Assembly (NCBI RefSeq): GCF_001580915.1
Contig: NZ_LHZQ01000218.1
Location: 1 to 64,000 of the forward strand
Length of the DNA stretch: 64,000 bases
Origin: Acetobacter tropicalis
Lineage (GTDB): Bacteria > Pseudomonadota > Alphaproteobacteria > Acetobacterales > Acetobacteraceae
Reading direction: 5' to 3'
Positions 1 through 8,775 of this stretch are shown here, one piece after another (position 1 is the first letter of the stretch; the number at the start of each line of letters is the position of its first letter). The notes beneath the pieces are model-generated. The model was not told the DNA's origin, made no database searches, and saw only the letters and a program-made list of their open reading frames with translations. The position numbers were made by a program, and so were the translations under genes.

Positions 1-39
1 AGTGAAGAGTGAAGAGTGAAGAGTGAAGAGTGAAGAGTG
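1..39. repeat. Tandem heptanucleotide repeat
   Basis: Five exact copies of the 7-mer AGTGAAG run from the first base of the window, followed by a partial copy. The array may continue to the left outside the window. Nothing coding overlaps it. Such arrays arise by slippage and vary in copy number; no function can be read from it. Confidence 0.9.
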
Positions 40-124
40 GAAGGGGTAAGGCGCTGAAAACCCTATTCTGAATTTCCCAAGCGCAGGATTACCACAGGGT
101 TATGCTTGTCACCCATTCCCCAAA

Positions 125-145
125 GGAGGGTTTTTAGAAACCCCT
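125..145. repeat. GGAGGGTT...AACCCCT palindrome, copy 1
   Basis: An imperfect 21-bp palindrome just downstream of the dsbD-like gene. Two further copies of the same design lie at 24348-24367 and 24430-24449, which suggests a dispersed small palindromic element of the REP type. Confidence 0.5.
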
Positions 146-155
146 AAAGGCGAAA

Positions 156-184
156 GCGGGAGAGAGTAGTTTACCCCCTCCCGC
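156..184 (-). terminator. Hairpin downstream of dsbD-like gene
   Basis: A 7-bp GC stem (156-162 with 178-184) lies 17 bp past the stop of the minus-strand dsbD-like gene. There is no clear U-tract, so termination here is only probable. Confidence 0.4.
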
Positions 185-200
185 CGCGTCCCACTGTTTC

Positions 201-2468
201 TTATTTTGTCTGATTTTCGAGTGTGCTGATCACCAGCCCCGGTGTCAGAATTTGCGGCAGGGTGACCTCCGGCCCGTGGGCGGGGCTGTAGATGTAAAGC
301 GGCACCCCATCACGCCCGCGTTCTTTCAGAAAAGCGCTGATGGCGGGGTCATGGTTGGTCCAGTCTCCGCGCAGCATGGTAATGCCCTGTTTTGCAAATG
401 CCTGCTGGGTTGCGGGAACATCCAGCGCCACCCGTTCATTCACCAGACAGGTAATGCACCATGCGGCGGTCATGTCCACAAACACTGGCTTGCCTGCGGC
501 CTTCAGGGCCTCAAACCGGGCGGTGCTGAAGGGCTCCACGCCTTTGGGCAGGGCAGAGGTCTGTGGGCTGGCCGTTGCCGAACCCTGCTGGTGCAGAAGG
601 GCGGGAATAAGCGCCAGTGCGCCCAATAACCCCAGAAGCGCCAGCCCATGCAGGGCGGCATTGGTGCGCGTGTGCCCTTGCTGGATCAAGCGGGTCTGCG
701 CCACGCCATACAGCCATGCGGCAAAACTCAGCAGCACCATGCCAGTGGCAAGCAGCAGCACAACGGAGGCCCCACCTTCCAGCGCCGCCACCCACAGCAG
801 CCAGACGCAGGAGCCGAGTAGGGGAAAGGCCAGAAACTGGCGCAGATACTGCATCCACGGGCCGGGGCGCGGCATGCGGGCAGCAAGGCCCGGTATGGCG
901 GTCAGCAGCAGGTAAGGGGCGGCCAGCCCCAACCCCATGGCGGCAAACACCGCCAGCCCCGCAACCGGCGGCCCGGAAAGCGCACCGGCAATGGCCACCC
1001 CCATGAACGGGGCGGTGCAGGGCGTTGCCACCACCACGGCCAGAATACCCGTCAGCACATCATGCCAGTGGCCGTGCTTGGGTGTGCCGGAAACCCCGCC
1101 AGATACCGGCATGAATTCAAAAACACCCAGCAGATTCAGTGCCATGCCAAACAGCAGCCATGTTATGAGCGTGACAAACACCGGAGACTGGAACTGAAAG
1201 CCCCAGCCTTCTGCTGCACCGGCCACACGCAGCGCCATCATCAACCCGCCAAGGGCCAGAAACGTGACCATCACCCCCAGCGCATAACACCCGGCGCTGG
1301 TAATCTGTGTGCGCCGTTCCGCCTTGCCCAGTTTGGCGACGGAAAGAGCCTTCATGGCCAGAATGGGGAAGACGCAGGGCATCAGGTTCAGAATCAGCCC
1401 ACCCAGAAACGCAAATACAACCTGCTGACCAAACCCGGCCTGTGTCAGGCTGCTGGCGGCTGTGGCGCTTCCCCCACGAGGCGCCACTCCGCCTACGGCA
1501 CCCGGCGCGGGCTTGGCGGTCTGATACAGGGCGTGTTCGCTGCCTGCTGCGTCTTTCAGAACAAGAATGCCGGAAAGGGACTGGGTTGATGCAAGGTCGG
1601 GCAGGCGTTTCAGGTGCAGTTCCACAGCGCCGTTCTGCACGGCCTCGTTCTGCGGGGCCGCCTGATCAATCAGGCCCGGCTTGTCTGGCATGAACCACGC
1701 TTCTTTCACCGCGCGGGGCGAGAGATCCTGCCCGCTCACGCGCAGCGTGCCATCTGCGGCAAGGGTAGCGGTATAAGGCGAAGGAACCGGCGTGGCCTGC
1801 ATAGCGGCCTCAAACAGGGGCGTTTGAGCGGAAGGATGTGGTGCGCCTGCGGCCAGAGGCAGGCTGAGGTCTGCTTCCTCCGGCACGCAGACACTGGCGC
1901 ACACCAACCAGCTTGCGTGCGCTTTAAGCGTGGTGGGGGCATCCGTGCCAGAACCTGCGCCTGTGGCGGAGGTTTTTTCGGCAGAAGCAGCCTCTTTTGC
2001 CGCATGCAACGACAGGGAAAGCGGCAACACCACATCGCCCGTATAGGCATAGGACATCAGTGAGGCATCACGGATGCGTTGAGGTGTGGGCCACTGGATG
2101 GCGTCGGTTTTGCCCGTCAGCCCACCTTCCGCCGTTATGGTGACTGCCGTGGCCTCTCCGGCATCACCGGGGTTCTGCCAGTATGTGTGCCAGCCCGGTT
2201 GCAACTTCAGGCGTAGCGCCACACGCAGGGGCGTGCTGCTGTCTACCGTGTCACTGTCGGTTATCAGTGTGGCAACGCTGTGCTCGGTGCTGACTGCCGC
2301 GCTTTCCGCCGCCTGTGCCTGCGGCAGATAGGCTCCTGCCGCCACCATGGTAACCGCAGCCAGCAGGGCACAGGCCCCTGCGGCCCAGAGACTACGCAAC
2401 ACAGCACGCGTGCGCGGGGCAGCGGTTTGATCAGGCGGAACAGAGCAGGGCAGGGCTCGGCAAGGCAT
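201..2468 (-). CDS. dsbD: DsbD/ScsB-type thiol:disulfide interchange protein
   Basis: Membrane electron carrier that takes reducing power from cytoplasmic thioredoxin and delivers it to periplasmic thiol proteins. From the chosen start it has 755 residues: a hydrophobic leader (about 25-55), a periplasmic N-terminal domain with a Cys pair near C190/C194 followed by VPEE as in the ScsB branch, a multi-pass membrane core with the redox motifs MPCVFP and TPCTAP, and a C-terminal thioredoxin domain with WCITC (about C671/C674). The frame stays open to 2645, but the preceding 59 residues look non-native; the Met at 2468 directly precedes the export signal and was chosen for that reason, although no good ribosome site is visible. 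A thioredoxin-like exported protein at 4304-4822 could be a partner. Confidence 0.85.
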   Translation of the reverse strand: MPCRALPCSVPPDQTAAPRTRAVLRSLWAAGACALLAAVTMVAAGAYLPQAQAAESAAVSTEHSVATLITDSDTVDSSTPLRVALRLKLQPGWHTYWQNPGDAGEATAVTITAEGGLTGKTDAIQWPTPQRIRDASLMSYAYTGDVVLPLSLSLHAAKEAASAEKTSATGAGSGTDAPTTLKAHASWLVCASVCVPEEADLSLPLAAGAPHPSAQTPLFEAAMQATPVPSPYTATLAADGTLRVSGQDLSPRAVKEAWFMPDKPGLIDQAAPQNEAVQNGAVELHLKRLPDLASTQSLSGILVLKDAAGSEHALYQTAKPAPGAVGGVAPRGGSATAASSLTQAGFGQQVVFAFLGGLILNLMPCVFPILAMKALSVAKLGKAERRTQITSAGCYALGVMVTFLALGGLMMALRVAGAAEGWGFQFQSPVFVTLITWLLFGMALNLLGVFEFMPVSGGVSGTPKHGHWHDVLTGILAVVVATPCTAPFMGVAIAGALSGPPVAGLAVFAAMGLGLAAPYLLLTAIPGLAARMPRPGPWMQYLRQFLAFPLLGSCVWLLWVAALEGGASVVLLLATGMVLLSFAAWLYGVAQTRLIQQGHTRTNAALHGLALLGLLGALALIPALLHQQGSATASPQTSALPKGVEPFSTARFEALKAAGKPVFVDMTAAWCITCLVNERVALDVPATQQAFAKQGITMLRGDWTNHDPAISAFLKERGRDGVPLYIYSPAHGPEVTLPQILTPGLVISTLENQTK

Positions 2469-2645
2469 GCACGGACTTTCGAGTAGGAAAAAAACAGATG
2501 TGGTTCTCTTATAGACCAGAACGGGCCAGGGACGGCAGAGGATGCGTACAAAATTGGTGCAGATAACGCGGCTGCGCAAATGGCACAGGCTTGGGGGCAT
2601 GGTAAACACGCTGCACGGACGGTCTGCGGGGCGTGGCGCTGCCAT

Positions 2646-3033
2646 GGCGGAATGGCCCCATTGGGGCCCCTTCCTCTGCGGGGAACATCCTGCTCTTCTA
2701 ACTGGGGGGGGCTAAACGCGTCTGAGCAGACAGGCGGCGTGCCGTGTCTTGTTCAAGCGGGTCCTTTCGGTTCTCAGCGCCGGCTGTAGGATGTCGCCAC
2801 GCAGGCAACAGGACCGACTGTTACGAGCATGCCACAGTTGCGGATAATGAGCCCCCCTTAGCAGAAGAGAACCGGCAGTAGGGCCATGCTCGGCCTCTCA
2901 TAGGCTTATACTGTGCAGGGAGAGGGGCTGTTATCTGGTGTTCCGCTGGCCTAAAATCGGTCAGCCCGCCTGATATGCGGGGTGCCAGTTCGTTCGTGGG
3001 GCTGGTGCGTCTCATTTAGCCAAAGCAGTACCT
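2646..3033. other. Intergenic region without a recognisable gene
   Basis: Divergent promoter region between the minus-strand dsbD-like gene and the plus-strand glycosyltransferase. Only short frames without protein-like composition occur; no convincing promoter pair was recognised. Confidence 0.5.
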
Positions 3034-4155
3034 ATGTTTTCTTTTGCCCGATTGTTTCGCCGCAAGGCTTCCGTGGCGTCAGCCGTTTCTGCGCCTCTTA
3101 CGTTGGCGGAAGCGGCGTCCAATGTGCGGGTGCTGGATAATGCGCAGCCACAGCCAGCCGGGCTGGTGGACGATGGGTTCCTGCCAGAGGGGGGGCGCTC
3201 CCTGTTCCGTGGCTGGGTTTCAGAGCCTCTTGTTCTGCGGCAGTACGAGCTTGAAGATGTGGTGCTTGACCGCACGCTGATGGTGTTTCTCAAGGATGGA
3301 CGGCCCATTATGGATACCGCCTATCTGCAACCACAGCAGGCCGTGGCGGAGCTGACCGTGCGGAAGGAGGATCTGGTGCCCGTACCACCGGGGCAACCCG
3401 CCATGGCCGCCTGTTTTGACCACTGGAGCACCAATTATTACCACTGGGTTGTGCACACCGTGCCCCCCCTGTTCAGCCTGCGCCAAAGCGGGTTTGGAGG
3501 CGGGTTGATCCTGCCCCATCTGACAGAGTGGCAGGAGGAAACCGTGCGGATGAACGGGTTTGATCCGGCCCGTGCCACCCTGACAGAGCCAGGGCGGCAA
3601 TATGCTTTCCGCAAAGTGATTTACACAGATTGCGTGCGCGGCGCAGCGGATTTTTCCATTCTACCAACATCCCGTCAGGCCTATCACGCGCTGGCGGCGC
3701 AGGCCGGGGTGACAGGGCAGGAGGCCCGAACGCTTGATCTGTTTATTGAACGCGGAGGTGCCGCCAACCGTCTGATGCCCAATGAGGGTGATCTGGCACA
3801 GGCTTTGGCGCAGGCCGGGTTTACCATTGTAAGGCCGGAAACCCTGAGTGTGGCCGGTCAGATGCGGCTGTTTGCGCGAGCGCGGTTGGTTGTGGGGGCG
3901 TTAGGCGCGGGTATGGCCAATCTGGCATGGTGTCGGCCCGGCACGGTGGTGTGTGAGCTGGTGCCCCAGCAGCATCAGAACCCCTGCAATTTGGCGCTGG
4001 CCATGCAAATGAACCTACCCTATTGGGGCGAACTGGTGGAAACGGGGGTGGAGACGGAAAGCCATGTGGCGGCGTCTCAAAAGGGGTTCAATGTGCCGGA
4101 ACTGGTGCAGCGCGCCCAACAACTGGCCGCATACGCGCAGGCTCATGTGCAATAG
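3034..4155 (+). CDS. GT61 (DUF563) family glycosyltransferase
   Basis: Protein of 373 residues related to glycosyltransferase family 61, which includes enzymes of capsule and exopolysaccharide assembly. The family hallmark NYYHW (about residue 135) followed by a PPLFSL segment is present. The C-terminal donor-site block reads GALGAGMANLAW, followed by a CELVPQ stretch, matching the usual G-A-G-L-x-N / v-E-l pattern. There is no signal peptide or membrane segment, so it should act in the cytoplasm. It stands alone between two redox genes with no other polysaccharide genes nearby, so its acceptor cannot be inferred. The start at 3034 lacks a strong ribosome site. Confidence 0.8.
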   Translation: MFSFARLFRRKASVASAVSAPLTLAEAASNVRVLDNAQPQPAGLVDDGFLPEGGRSLFRGWVSEPLVLRQYELEDVVLDRTLMVFLKDGRPIMDTAYLQPQQAVAELTVRKEDLVPVPPGQPAMAACFDHWSTNYYHWVVHTVPPLFSLRQSGFGGGLILPHLTEWQEETVRMNGFDPARATLTEPGRQYAFRKVIYTDCVRGAADFSILPTSRQAYHALAAQAGVTGQEARTLDLFIERGGAANRLMPNEGDLAQALAQAGFTIVRPETLSVAGQMRLFARARLVVGALGAGMANLAWCRPGTVVCELVPQQHQNPCNLALAMQMNLPYWGELVETGVETESHVAASQKGFNVPELVQRAQQLAAYAQAHVQ

Positions 4156-4258
4156 CTTTGAAGCGTGCGCGCTGCCCTGGATGGACCCAATGGTGGGTGG
4201 GGTAGTAGGCCCCCTATGCAGCCTGCCAGCACCGTTTTGGATCTGTGCTGGCTAACAA

Positions 4259-4291
4259 CAAAAAAGCTGCCGGGAAAACGCTGCCTCCCGG
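4259..4291 (-). terminator. Rho-independent terminator of thioredoxin-like gene
   Basis: Read on the minus strand: stem CCGGGA/TCCCGG, then a short linker and seven T residues (the A run at 4259-4265 on the plus strand). It lies 12 bp beyond the stop codon at 4304. Confidence 0.65.
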
Positions 4292-4303
4292 AGAGAAGAA
4301 GGC

Positions 4304-4822
4304 TTACGAACGTTTGGACCATTCCGCCAGTTTGTCCACCACGGCCTGCGCGGACATAGTGCGGGCATTGCCCAGTTCCAACGTGGTATCCGCGTTCAGC
4401 ACCTTGCCTTCTGGCGTGACAATAAGAGCCACCGGAATGGCTTTGACTGTCACACCATATTTGCGGGCAATATCCATGTTCTTGTTGAAGTGGTCCACAT
4501 TGACTGAGACCACAACAAAGTTTTCCTGCACCCATGGCGCAATGGCCGGGTGGCTGAGCACACCTGCCAGCACGCGGCAGTCCGGGCACCAGTTTGCGCC
4601 AAAATCAATCAGCACCTTGCGGTTGGTCTTGCGGGCTGCGGCAAAGGCGTTTTCCACGGCCTGCGGGGCCTCTTCCGGTGCGGCGTAGGGGTGGGCAACG
4701 GCGGTAATCTGCGCGTTACCAACTTGCGGTAAGGGGTGGGCCGCAAGGGCCGCACCGGTGCCGGAAAAAGCCGTAAGGGTGGTTGCCAGCATAAGGGCGG
4801 AAAAAGACCGTGACGCAACCAT
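4304..4822 (-). CDS. Exported thioredoxin-like protein
   Basis: About 172 residues. A signal peptide (basic start, then SALMLATTLTAFS and an Ala-rich cleavage zone) is followed by a thioredoxin fold with the active site NWCPDC, an unusual CPDC redox pair found in Thioredoxin_7-type proteins. A VTVKAIPVALIV segment supplies the cis-proline region. The Met at 4822 was preferred over an upstream one at 4849 because a GGAG lies nine bases before it and the signal peptide starts there. It is probably a periplasmic thiol reductase or chaperone, plausibly kept reduced by the DsbD-like protein 1.8 kb away, although they are separate transcripts. Confidence 0.75.
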   Translation of the reverse strand: MVASRSFSALMLATTLTAFSGTGAALAAHPLPQVGNAQITAVAHPYAAPEEAPQAVENAFAAARKTNRKVLIDFGANWCPDCRVLAGVLSHPAIAPWVQENFVVVSVNVDHFNKNMDIARKYGVTVKAIPVALIVTPEGKVLNADTTLELGNARTMSAQAVVDKLAEWSKRS

Positions 4823-5057
4823 GCACAGATGCTCCAGAAAAGGGTACAAAAAGAAACCAACTGTAGGCTGAGACAGGGGGCTGCCGTCAATCCTTGTAAC
4901 GGACGGAAACGGGCGGATAGTGGACCGAATGCTGTGGGCAGGTTGGGCACAGGTCTTTTTTGCATGCGGATGGGGTGATCTTCACGCCGTTGTTACGGAA
5001 AATAAAAACGGTGGCGCGGGAAACGCTTGTTAAGCTGCTGTGTCATAACACCCGGAA

Positions 5058-5084
5058 AGCGGATTGAATCCGCTCGATTTTTTT
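5058..5084 (+). promoter_or_regulatory. Perfect 17-bp palindrome plus T-run before lactonase gene
   Basis: AGCGGATT-G-AATCCGCT is a perfect inverted repeat (5058-5074) followed by CG and seven T residues at 5078-5084. It ends three bases before the GTG start of the lactonase gene. It could be an operator for the gene pair or an intrinsic terminator/attenuator in the leader. Confidence 0.5.
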
Positions 5085-5086
5085 GA

Positions 5087-6004
5087 GTGAGTCTGCCCAT
5101 GCCCTCCTCTGTTGCGCCTGTGGATGAAACCGTAACCTGCCCGGCACCCTTTGCAACGTTGCAGCGTCCCACGTTTGTGGTGCCTGATCTTGCCTGTGAT
5201 ACCCATGCCCACGTGATTGCGGAGGATACCGCCCGTTATCCCTTCACGCCAGACCGCAGCTACACGCCGCCGCCCGCGCCGGAGGCCGCCTATCTGGCCA
5301 TGCTGGATGCGCTGGGGTTGCAGCGTGGTGTTCTGGTGCAGCCCAGCATTTACGGCACGGACAACCGCTATATGCGTCATGTGCTGGCGCGCCATCCAGA
5401 CCGTTTGCGCGGCGTGGCTGTGATTGATGCCACTGTCAGCGATGCAGCACTTGAGCAGATGCATGCTGAAGGCGTGCGGGGCGTGCGCATTAACGCCCTG
5501 TTTCGTGGTGGTGTGGCGCTGGACAGCATGGAGCAGATTGCCGCACGCATTGCGCCCTTTGGCTGGCACATGCAGTTTCTGATTGATGTCGCGCGCGGGC
5601 TGGAACTGCTGCCCCGCATTGCGCGCCTTGGGTGCGGGGTGGTGATAGACCATATGGGCTATCTTACGCCTTCCGTTGCGCAGGATGTTGGGGCACTGCG
5701 GGCACTTGAAAAATGCGTTGCGGAGGAAGGCTGGTGGGTAAAACTCTCCGGCGCGTACCGTCTGGTGCAAAACCTTGAGGACATGCGGCAGGTCACGCCG
5801 CTTGCACAGGCGCTGATCCGCGCCAACCCGGAGCGCATGGTGTGGGGGAGTGACTGGCCCCATGTGGCCGTGCGTGACATGCCAGACACCACAGATCTGC
5901 TTTCCATGCTGGCGGAATGGGCACCGGATGATGTGACACGCAACCATATTCTGGTGCGGAACCCTGCGGTGCTCTACGGTTTTGCGCAAAAGACGCCAGA
6001 CTGA
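5087..6004 (+). CDS. Amidohydrolase, 2-pyrone-4,6-dicarboxylate lactonase-like
   Basis: Protein of 305 residues in the metal-dependent amidohydrolase_2 group, closest in layout to LigI-type 2-pyrone-4,6-dicarboxylate lactonase. The first metal motif CDTHAHV sits near residue 40, IDHMGY in the middle, and the essential late Asp in WGSDWPH near residue 250. Enzymes of this group open lactones or decarboxylate small aromatic-derived acids in the cytoplasm. An MFS transporter follows 62 bp downstream, suggesting an uptake-and-hydrolysis pair for an aromatic or lactone acid; other genes of the protocatechuate 4,5-cleavage route are absent here. The first codon is GTG at 5087; an ATG at 5099 is an alternative. 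Exact substrate unknown. Confidence 0.75.
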   Translation: MSLPMPSSVAPVDETVTCPAPFATLQRPTFVVPDLACDTHAHVIAEDTARYPFTPDRSYTPPPAPEAAYLAMLDALGLQRGVLVQPSIYGTDNRYMRHVLARHPDRLRGVAVIDATVSDAALEQMHAEGVRGVRINALFRGGVALDSMEQIAARIAPFGWHMQFLIDVARGLELLPRIARLGCGVVIDHMGYLTPSVAQDVGALRALEKCVAEEGWWVKLSGAYRLVQNLEDMRQVTPLAQALIRANPERMVWGSDWPHVAVRDMPDTTDLLSMLAEWAPDDVTRNHILVRNPAVLYGFAQKTPD

Positions 6005-6066
6005 ACCCGTAGCAAAACTCTTTTTAAAATCGTCTGTTCCAATAATAAGAAAAACTGGAAAACAGT

Positions 6067-7299
6067 ATGACGTGGCTGACCGGGCTTTCCCGTGCAGAGA
6101 AAGCAACCTGCCTCTCCGCCTTTGGTGGCTGGATGCTTGATGCATTTGACTACATGATTTTCACCTTTGTCATTACCACGCTTATTGCGCAGTGGCACAT
6201 CAACGCGGCTTCTGCCGGGGCATTGGTGACAGTCACGTTGCTGTTTTCTTCCATTGGGGGATGGGGCGCAGGCATTCTGGCAGATCGGTTTGGCCGCGTG
6301 CGGCTGCTTCAGGCCAGCATTCTGTGGTTTTCCGCCTGCACATGCCTTATCGGGTTTTGCCAGAATTTTACACAGCTTTTTATTGTCCGCACCTTGCAAG
6401 GTATCGGCTTTGGCGGGGAATGGGCCGTAGGCTCCGTTCTGGTGGGGGAAATTGTGCGGCCCGAACACCGGGGGAAGGCGGTCGGGCTGATCCAGAGTGG
6501 TTGGGCCGTGGGGTGGGGTGCGGCGGCGGCGCTCTATGCGCTGGCCTTCAGTGTGCTGCCGCCCCATCTGGCGTGGCGCAGCCTGTTCTGGGTAGGCATT
6601 CTGCCCGCCTTTCTGGTGCTGTATGTGCGGCGTCATGTACCGGAACCTGCGGGGTTCCAGGCGCTACAGGCCACGCGGCAGAAAGCGCAGGCTCAGCCGT
6701 TCTGGGCCATATTCAGCCCCGCTCTGTTCAGAACAACCGCGCTTTCTGCGTTGCTGTGCCTTGGTATTCAGGGTGGATATTACGCCATTACCACATGGCT
6801 TCCTACCTATCTGGAAAGGGAGCATGGGCTTTCTGTCATCCATACGGGTGAATATCTGATGGTGGTGATTATCGGTTCGTTTCTGGGGTATGTGTGCGGG
6901 GCGTTTCTGGCTGATGCCTGGGGCAGAAAACCCACATTTTCCTTTTTTGCCGTGCTTTCCCTGTGCAGCGTGATTGCCTACCTGCTGCTGCCGCTTACCA
7001 ATATGGAAATGCTGATTGCAGGCTTCCCGCTCGGGTTTTCTGCATCGGGCATCTATAGCGGTCTGGGGGCGTATTTGTCCGAACTGTTTCCGCAGGCGTT
7101 GCGGGCAAACGGGCAGGGATTTGCCTACAATTTTGGGCGCGCCATGGGGGCGTTCTTCCCCGGCCTTATCGGCTTTTTAAGCCAGAGCATGGGTCTGGGC
7201 AGGGCCATCTGCCTGTTTGCCGCCTGCGCGTATGGCGCAGTCTTGCTGATTGTGATGTGTCTGCCGGAAACAAAAGGTAAGGTTTTGCAGAATTTCTGA
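6067..7299 (+). CDS. MFS transporter, organic/aromatic acid type
   Basis: Protein of 410 residues with about twelve membrane segments. The loop 2-3 motif reads ADRFGRV and its counterpart in the second half ADAWGRK, both typical of the major facilitator superfamily. The opening GGWMLDAFDYMIFTF resembles the aromatic acid:H+ and lactate/sialate symporter groups, with an acidic residue in the first helix. It follows the lactonase-like gene by 62 bp without an intervening terminator, so the two are probably cotranscribed, and the transporter likely imports that enzyme's substrate. The substrate itself is inferred only from this linkage. Confidence 0.8.
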   Translation: MTWLTGLSRAEKATCLSAFGGWMLDAFDYMIFTFVITTLIAQWHINAASAGALVTVTLLFSSIGGWGAGILADRFGRVRLLQASILWFSACTCLIGFCQNFTQLFIVRTLQGIGFGGEWAVGSVLVGEIVRPEHRGKAVGLIQSGWAVGWGAAAALYALAFSVLPPHLAWRSLFWVGILPAFLVLYVRRHVPEPAGFQALQATRQKAQAQPFWAIFSPALFRTTALSALLCLGIQGGYYAITTWLPTYLEREHGLSVIHTGEYLMVVIIGSFLGYVCGAFLADAWGRKPTFSFFAVLSLCSVIAYLLLPLTNMEMLIAGFPLGFSASGIYSGLGAYLSELFPQALRANGQGFAYNFGRAMGAFFPGLIGFLSQSMGLGRAICLFAACAYGAVLLIVMCLPETKGKVLQNF

Positions 7300-7322
7300 T
7301 TATTCATAGGAAAACAACAGCA

Positions 7323-7362
7323 GGCATGAATCCCTTCCCGTGCTGGCAAAAGGATTCATGCC
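7323..7362. terminator. 11-bp inverted repeat between convergent genes
   Basis: GGCATGAATCC (7323-7333) pairs perfectly with GGATTCATGCC (7352-7362) around an 18-base loop. It lies between the convergent transporter and DUF1269 genes. Neither side has a long T-run, so it is a possible bidirectional terminator. Confidence 0.45.
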
Positions 7363-7425
7363 CCTGCATAGGGCACCGCTTCTGTCACCCTATTCCTGTT
7401 GTGTCTTTACCTGGCCTGTGGGGTT

Positions 7426-7962
7426 TCAGGCGGCAGGCTGTGGCACAGCGGCTTTTTCAAGTACGTTTTTCAGTTGAGCTTCACTTTCAGGGGAAAGGGA
7501 GGTTTGCAGCACACGGGCGTGGCCCTTGAACTTCTGAAGATCTGCCAGCACTTTTTCAGGCTGCGCTTTGCGCACCAGAATGAACAGGGCAGAGGTATTG
7601 GGCGGAATGGTCTCGCTCAGAGATTTGATGAAATTATCATCAATACCGTAATCCGAGAGCTTGCCCGCCAGTGCGCCAGCCCCGGCGCCCACCACGCTGC
7701 CAGCTACAAACCCGGCCAGCGGGTTCAGGCATAGAAGCCCCACCAGCACGCCCCAGAACCCGCCGGAAAAAAGGCCCCAGGATGCACCAGCTTTTTCAAG
7801 GTTGATGCTTTGGTGCAAATGCACCTTGCCCTCGGCATCACGCACCACCACCACGGCGTCTTCAAGATCGAGCAGGTATTCTTTCTGTAGTTTCCGGCAT
7901 TCTTCCAACGCCAGTGTGGCGTCATTGGTATGGTCAAACCCCAGAACAACAAGATCAGACAT
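7426..7962 (-). CDS. DUF1269 family membrane protein
   Basis: Protein of 178 residues. It begins with the family signature LVVLGFDHTNDATLAL, followed by DLEDAVVVVRD, a Gly-rich hydrophobic hairpin (about residues 62-105) and a C-terminal soluble part with SALFILVRKAQPEKVLADL. Members of DUF1269 are small membrane-associated proteins of unknown function, often stress related. It is divergent from the exported protein at 8221, with a possible shared operator in between. Confidence 0.8.
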   Translation of the reverse strand: MSDLVVLGFDHTNDATLALEECRKLQKEYLLDLEDAVVVVRDAEGKVHLHQSINLEKAGASWGLFSGGFWGVLVGLLCLNPLAGFVAGSVVGAGAGALAGKLSDYGIDDNFIKSLSETIPPNTSALFILVRKAQPEKVLADLQKFKGHARVLQTSLSPESEAQLKNVLEKAAVPQPAA

Positions 7963-8081
7963 GAAATTCGCTCCTTATAGCGTAGGGGAGACAGAGTATT
8001 CCGTCAGTCATTCTCCACGCTGTGACGTAAGGATGCAGAAGCACAGCACCTTTGCCTAATGCGTTTTGCAGAAATCAGACA

Positions 8082-8106
8082 TTCATGAATTTTATAATTT
8101 CATGAA
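8082..8106. promoter_or_regulatory. Paired TTCATGAA palindromes
   Basis: Two identical 8-bp palindromes TTCATGAA (8082-8089 and 8099-8106) are 17 bp apart centre to centre in the divergent intergenic region 7963-8220. The spacing is close to 1.6 helical turns. A candidate operator only. Confidence 0.35.
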
Positions 8107-8220
8107 ACAGGACCGATAAGTTCCTGAAAACAGCACGCATAACAGACCGGCATGCAGCTCACTTGTCCGCATGGCGGCCTCGCCTGATAGTGCGCACAAA
8201 CATATATCAGGAGGTTTGAC

Positions 8221-8706
8221 ATGAAGGGGTTTCGTCACGTTGCCCTGCTGGCAGCCTGCGGTCTGGCTTTTGCTGGCGCTGCACACGCCCAGACAGCACT
8301 GAACACGGCGCCCGCGCCAGCCGCTATTGTACCAACCGCCACGTTGGGGAGTGAAGCCCCCATGACTGCATCAAACGCCGCATCCGGCGTGCTGGATCAT
8401 GATGGTGTGCCCACGGTTGACAACGCCACCGCAGGCAATATCGCCGGGCTGATGTATTACTGCTATGCCCGCGACATTGATGACGACACAACCGTGCGGT
8501 CCCTTGGCCGTTCTCTGGCCAAACGCGGTGATGTTCAGTCTGATGCCACATACCCCAGTGGTGGGGCAGGACTGCTGCTGGTTGGCAGCGGTGGCCGTCT
8601 GCTTGACCTGAATACCCTTGGCAAGGATCAGCGCACCGCAACCTGTGCCCATGCTGCCCAGCGCGGCATTGAACTGGATGACGGTTCCTTCCTGCTGCCG
8701 TCCTGA
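8221..8706 (+). CDS. Exported protein resembling DUF2501 (YjjA-like)
   Basis: Protein of 161 residues starting just after a perfect AGGAGG. A clear signal peptide (residues 1-23, ending AAHA) precedes a Thr/Ala-rich linker. The conserved part has AGLMYYCYARD with one Cys and a late TCAHAAQ with the second, plus a central SGGAGLLL. Two periplasmic cysteines and this spacing recall the DUF2501 family; that assignment is from memory of the family layout. The gene stands alone and ends in a strong terminator. Confidence 0.6.
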   Translation: MKGFRHVALLAACGLAFAGAAHAQTALNTAPAPAAIVPTATLGSEAPMTASNAASGVLDHDGVPTVDNATAGNIAGLMYYCYARDIDDDTTVRSLGRSLAKRGDVQSDATYPSGGAGLLLVGSGGRLLDLNTLGKDQRTATCAHAAQRGIELDDGSFLLPS

Positions 8707-8719
8707 TTTTTCAGGCAAG

Positions 8720-8775
8720 ATCCCTTTTACGCAGAGTGTGGCTTCTGCGTAAAAGGGATGTCCGAAAATATTTTT
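8720..8775 (+). terminator. Strong hairpin terminator
   Basis: A 16-bp perfect stem (8720-8735 with 8744-8759) around an 8-base loop. A T6 tract follows about ten bases later rather than immediately. Confidence 0.7.

Noticed and set aside
5030-6145. Minus-strand frame of about 371 codons
   Set aside because: Antisense to the lactonase-like gene; His/Gln/Arg-rich with no recognisable family.
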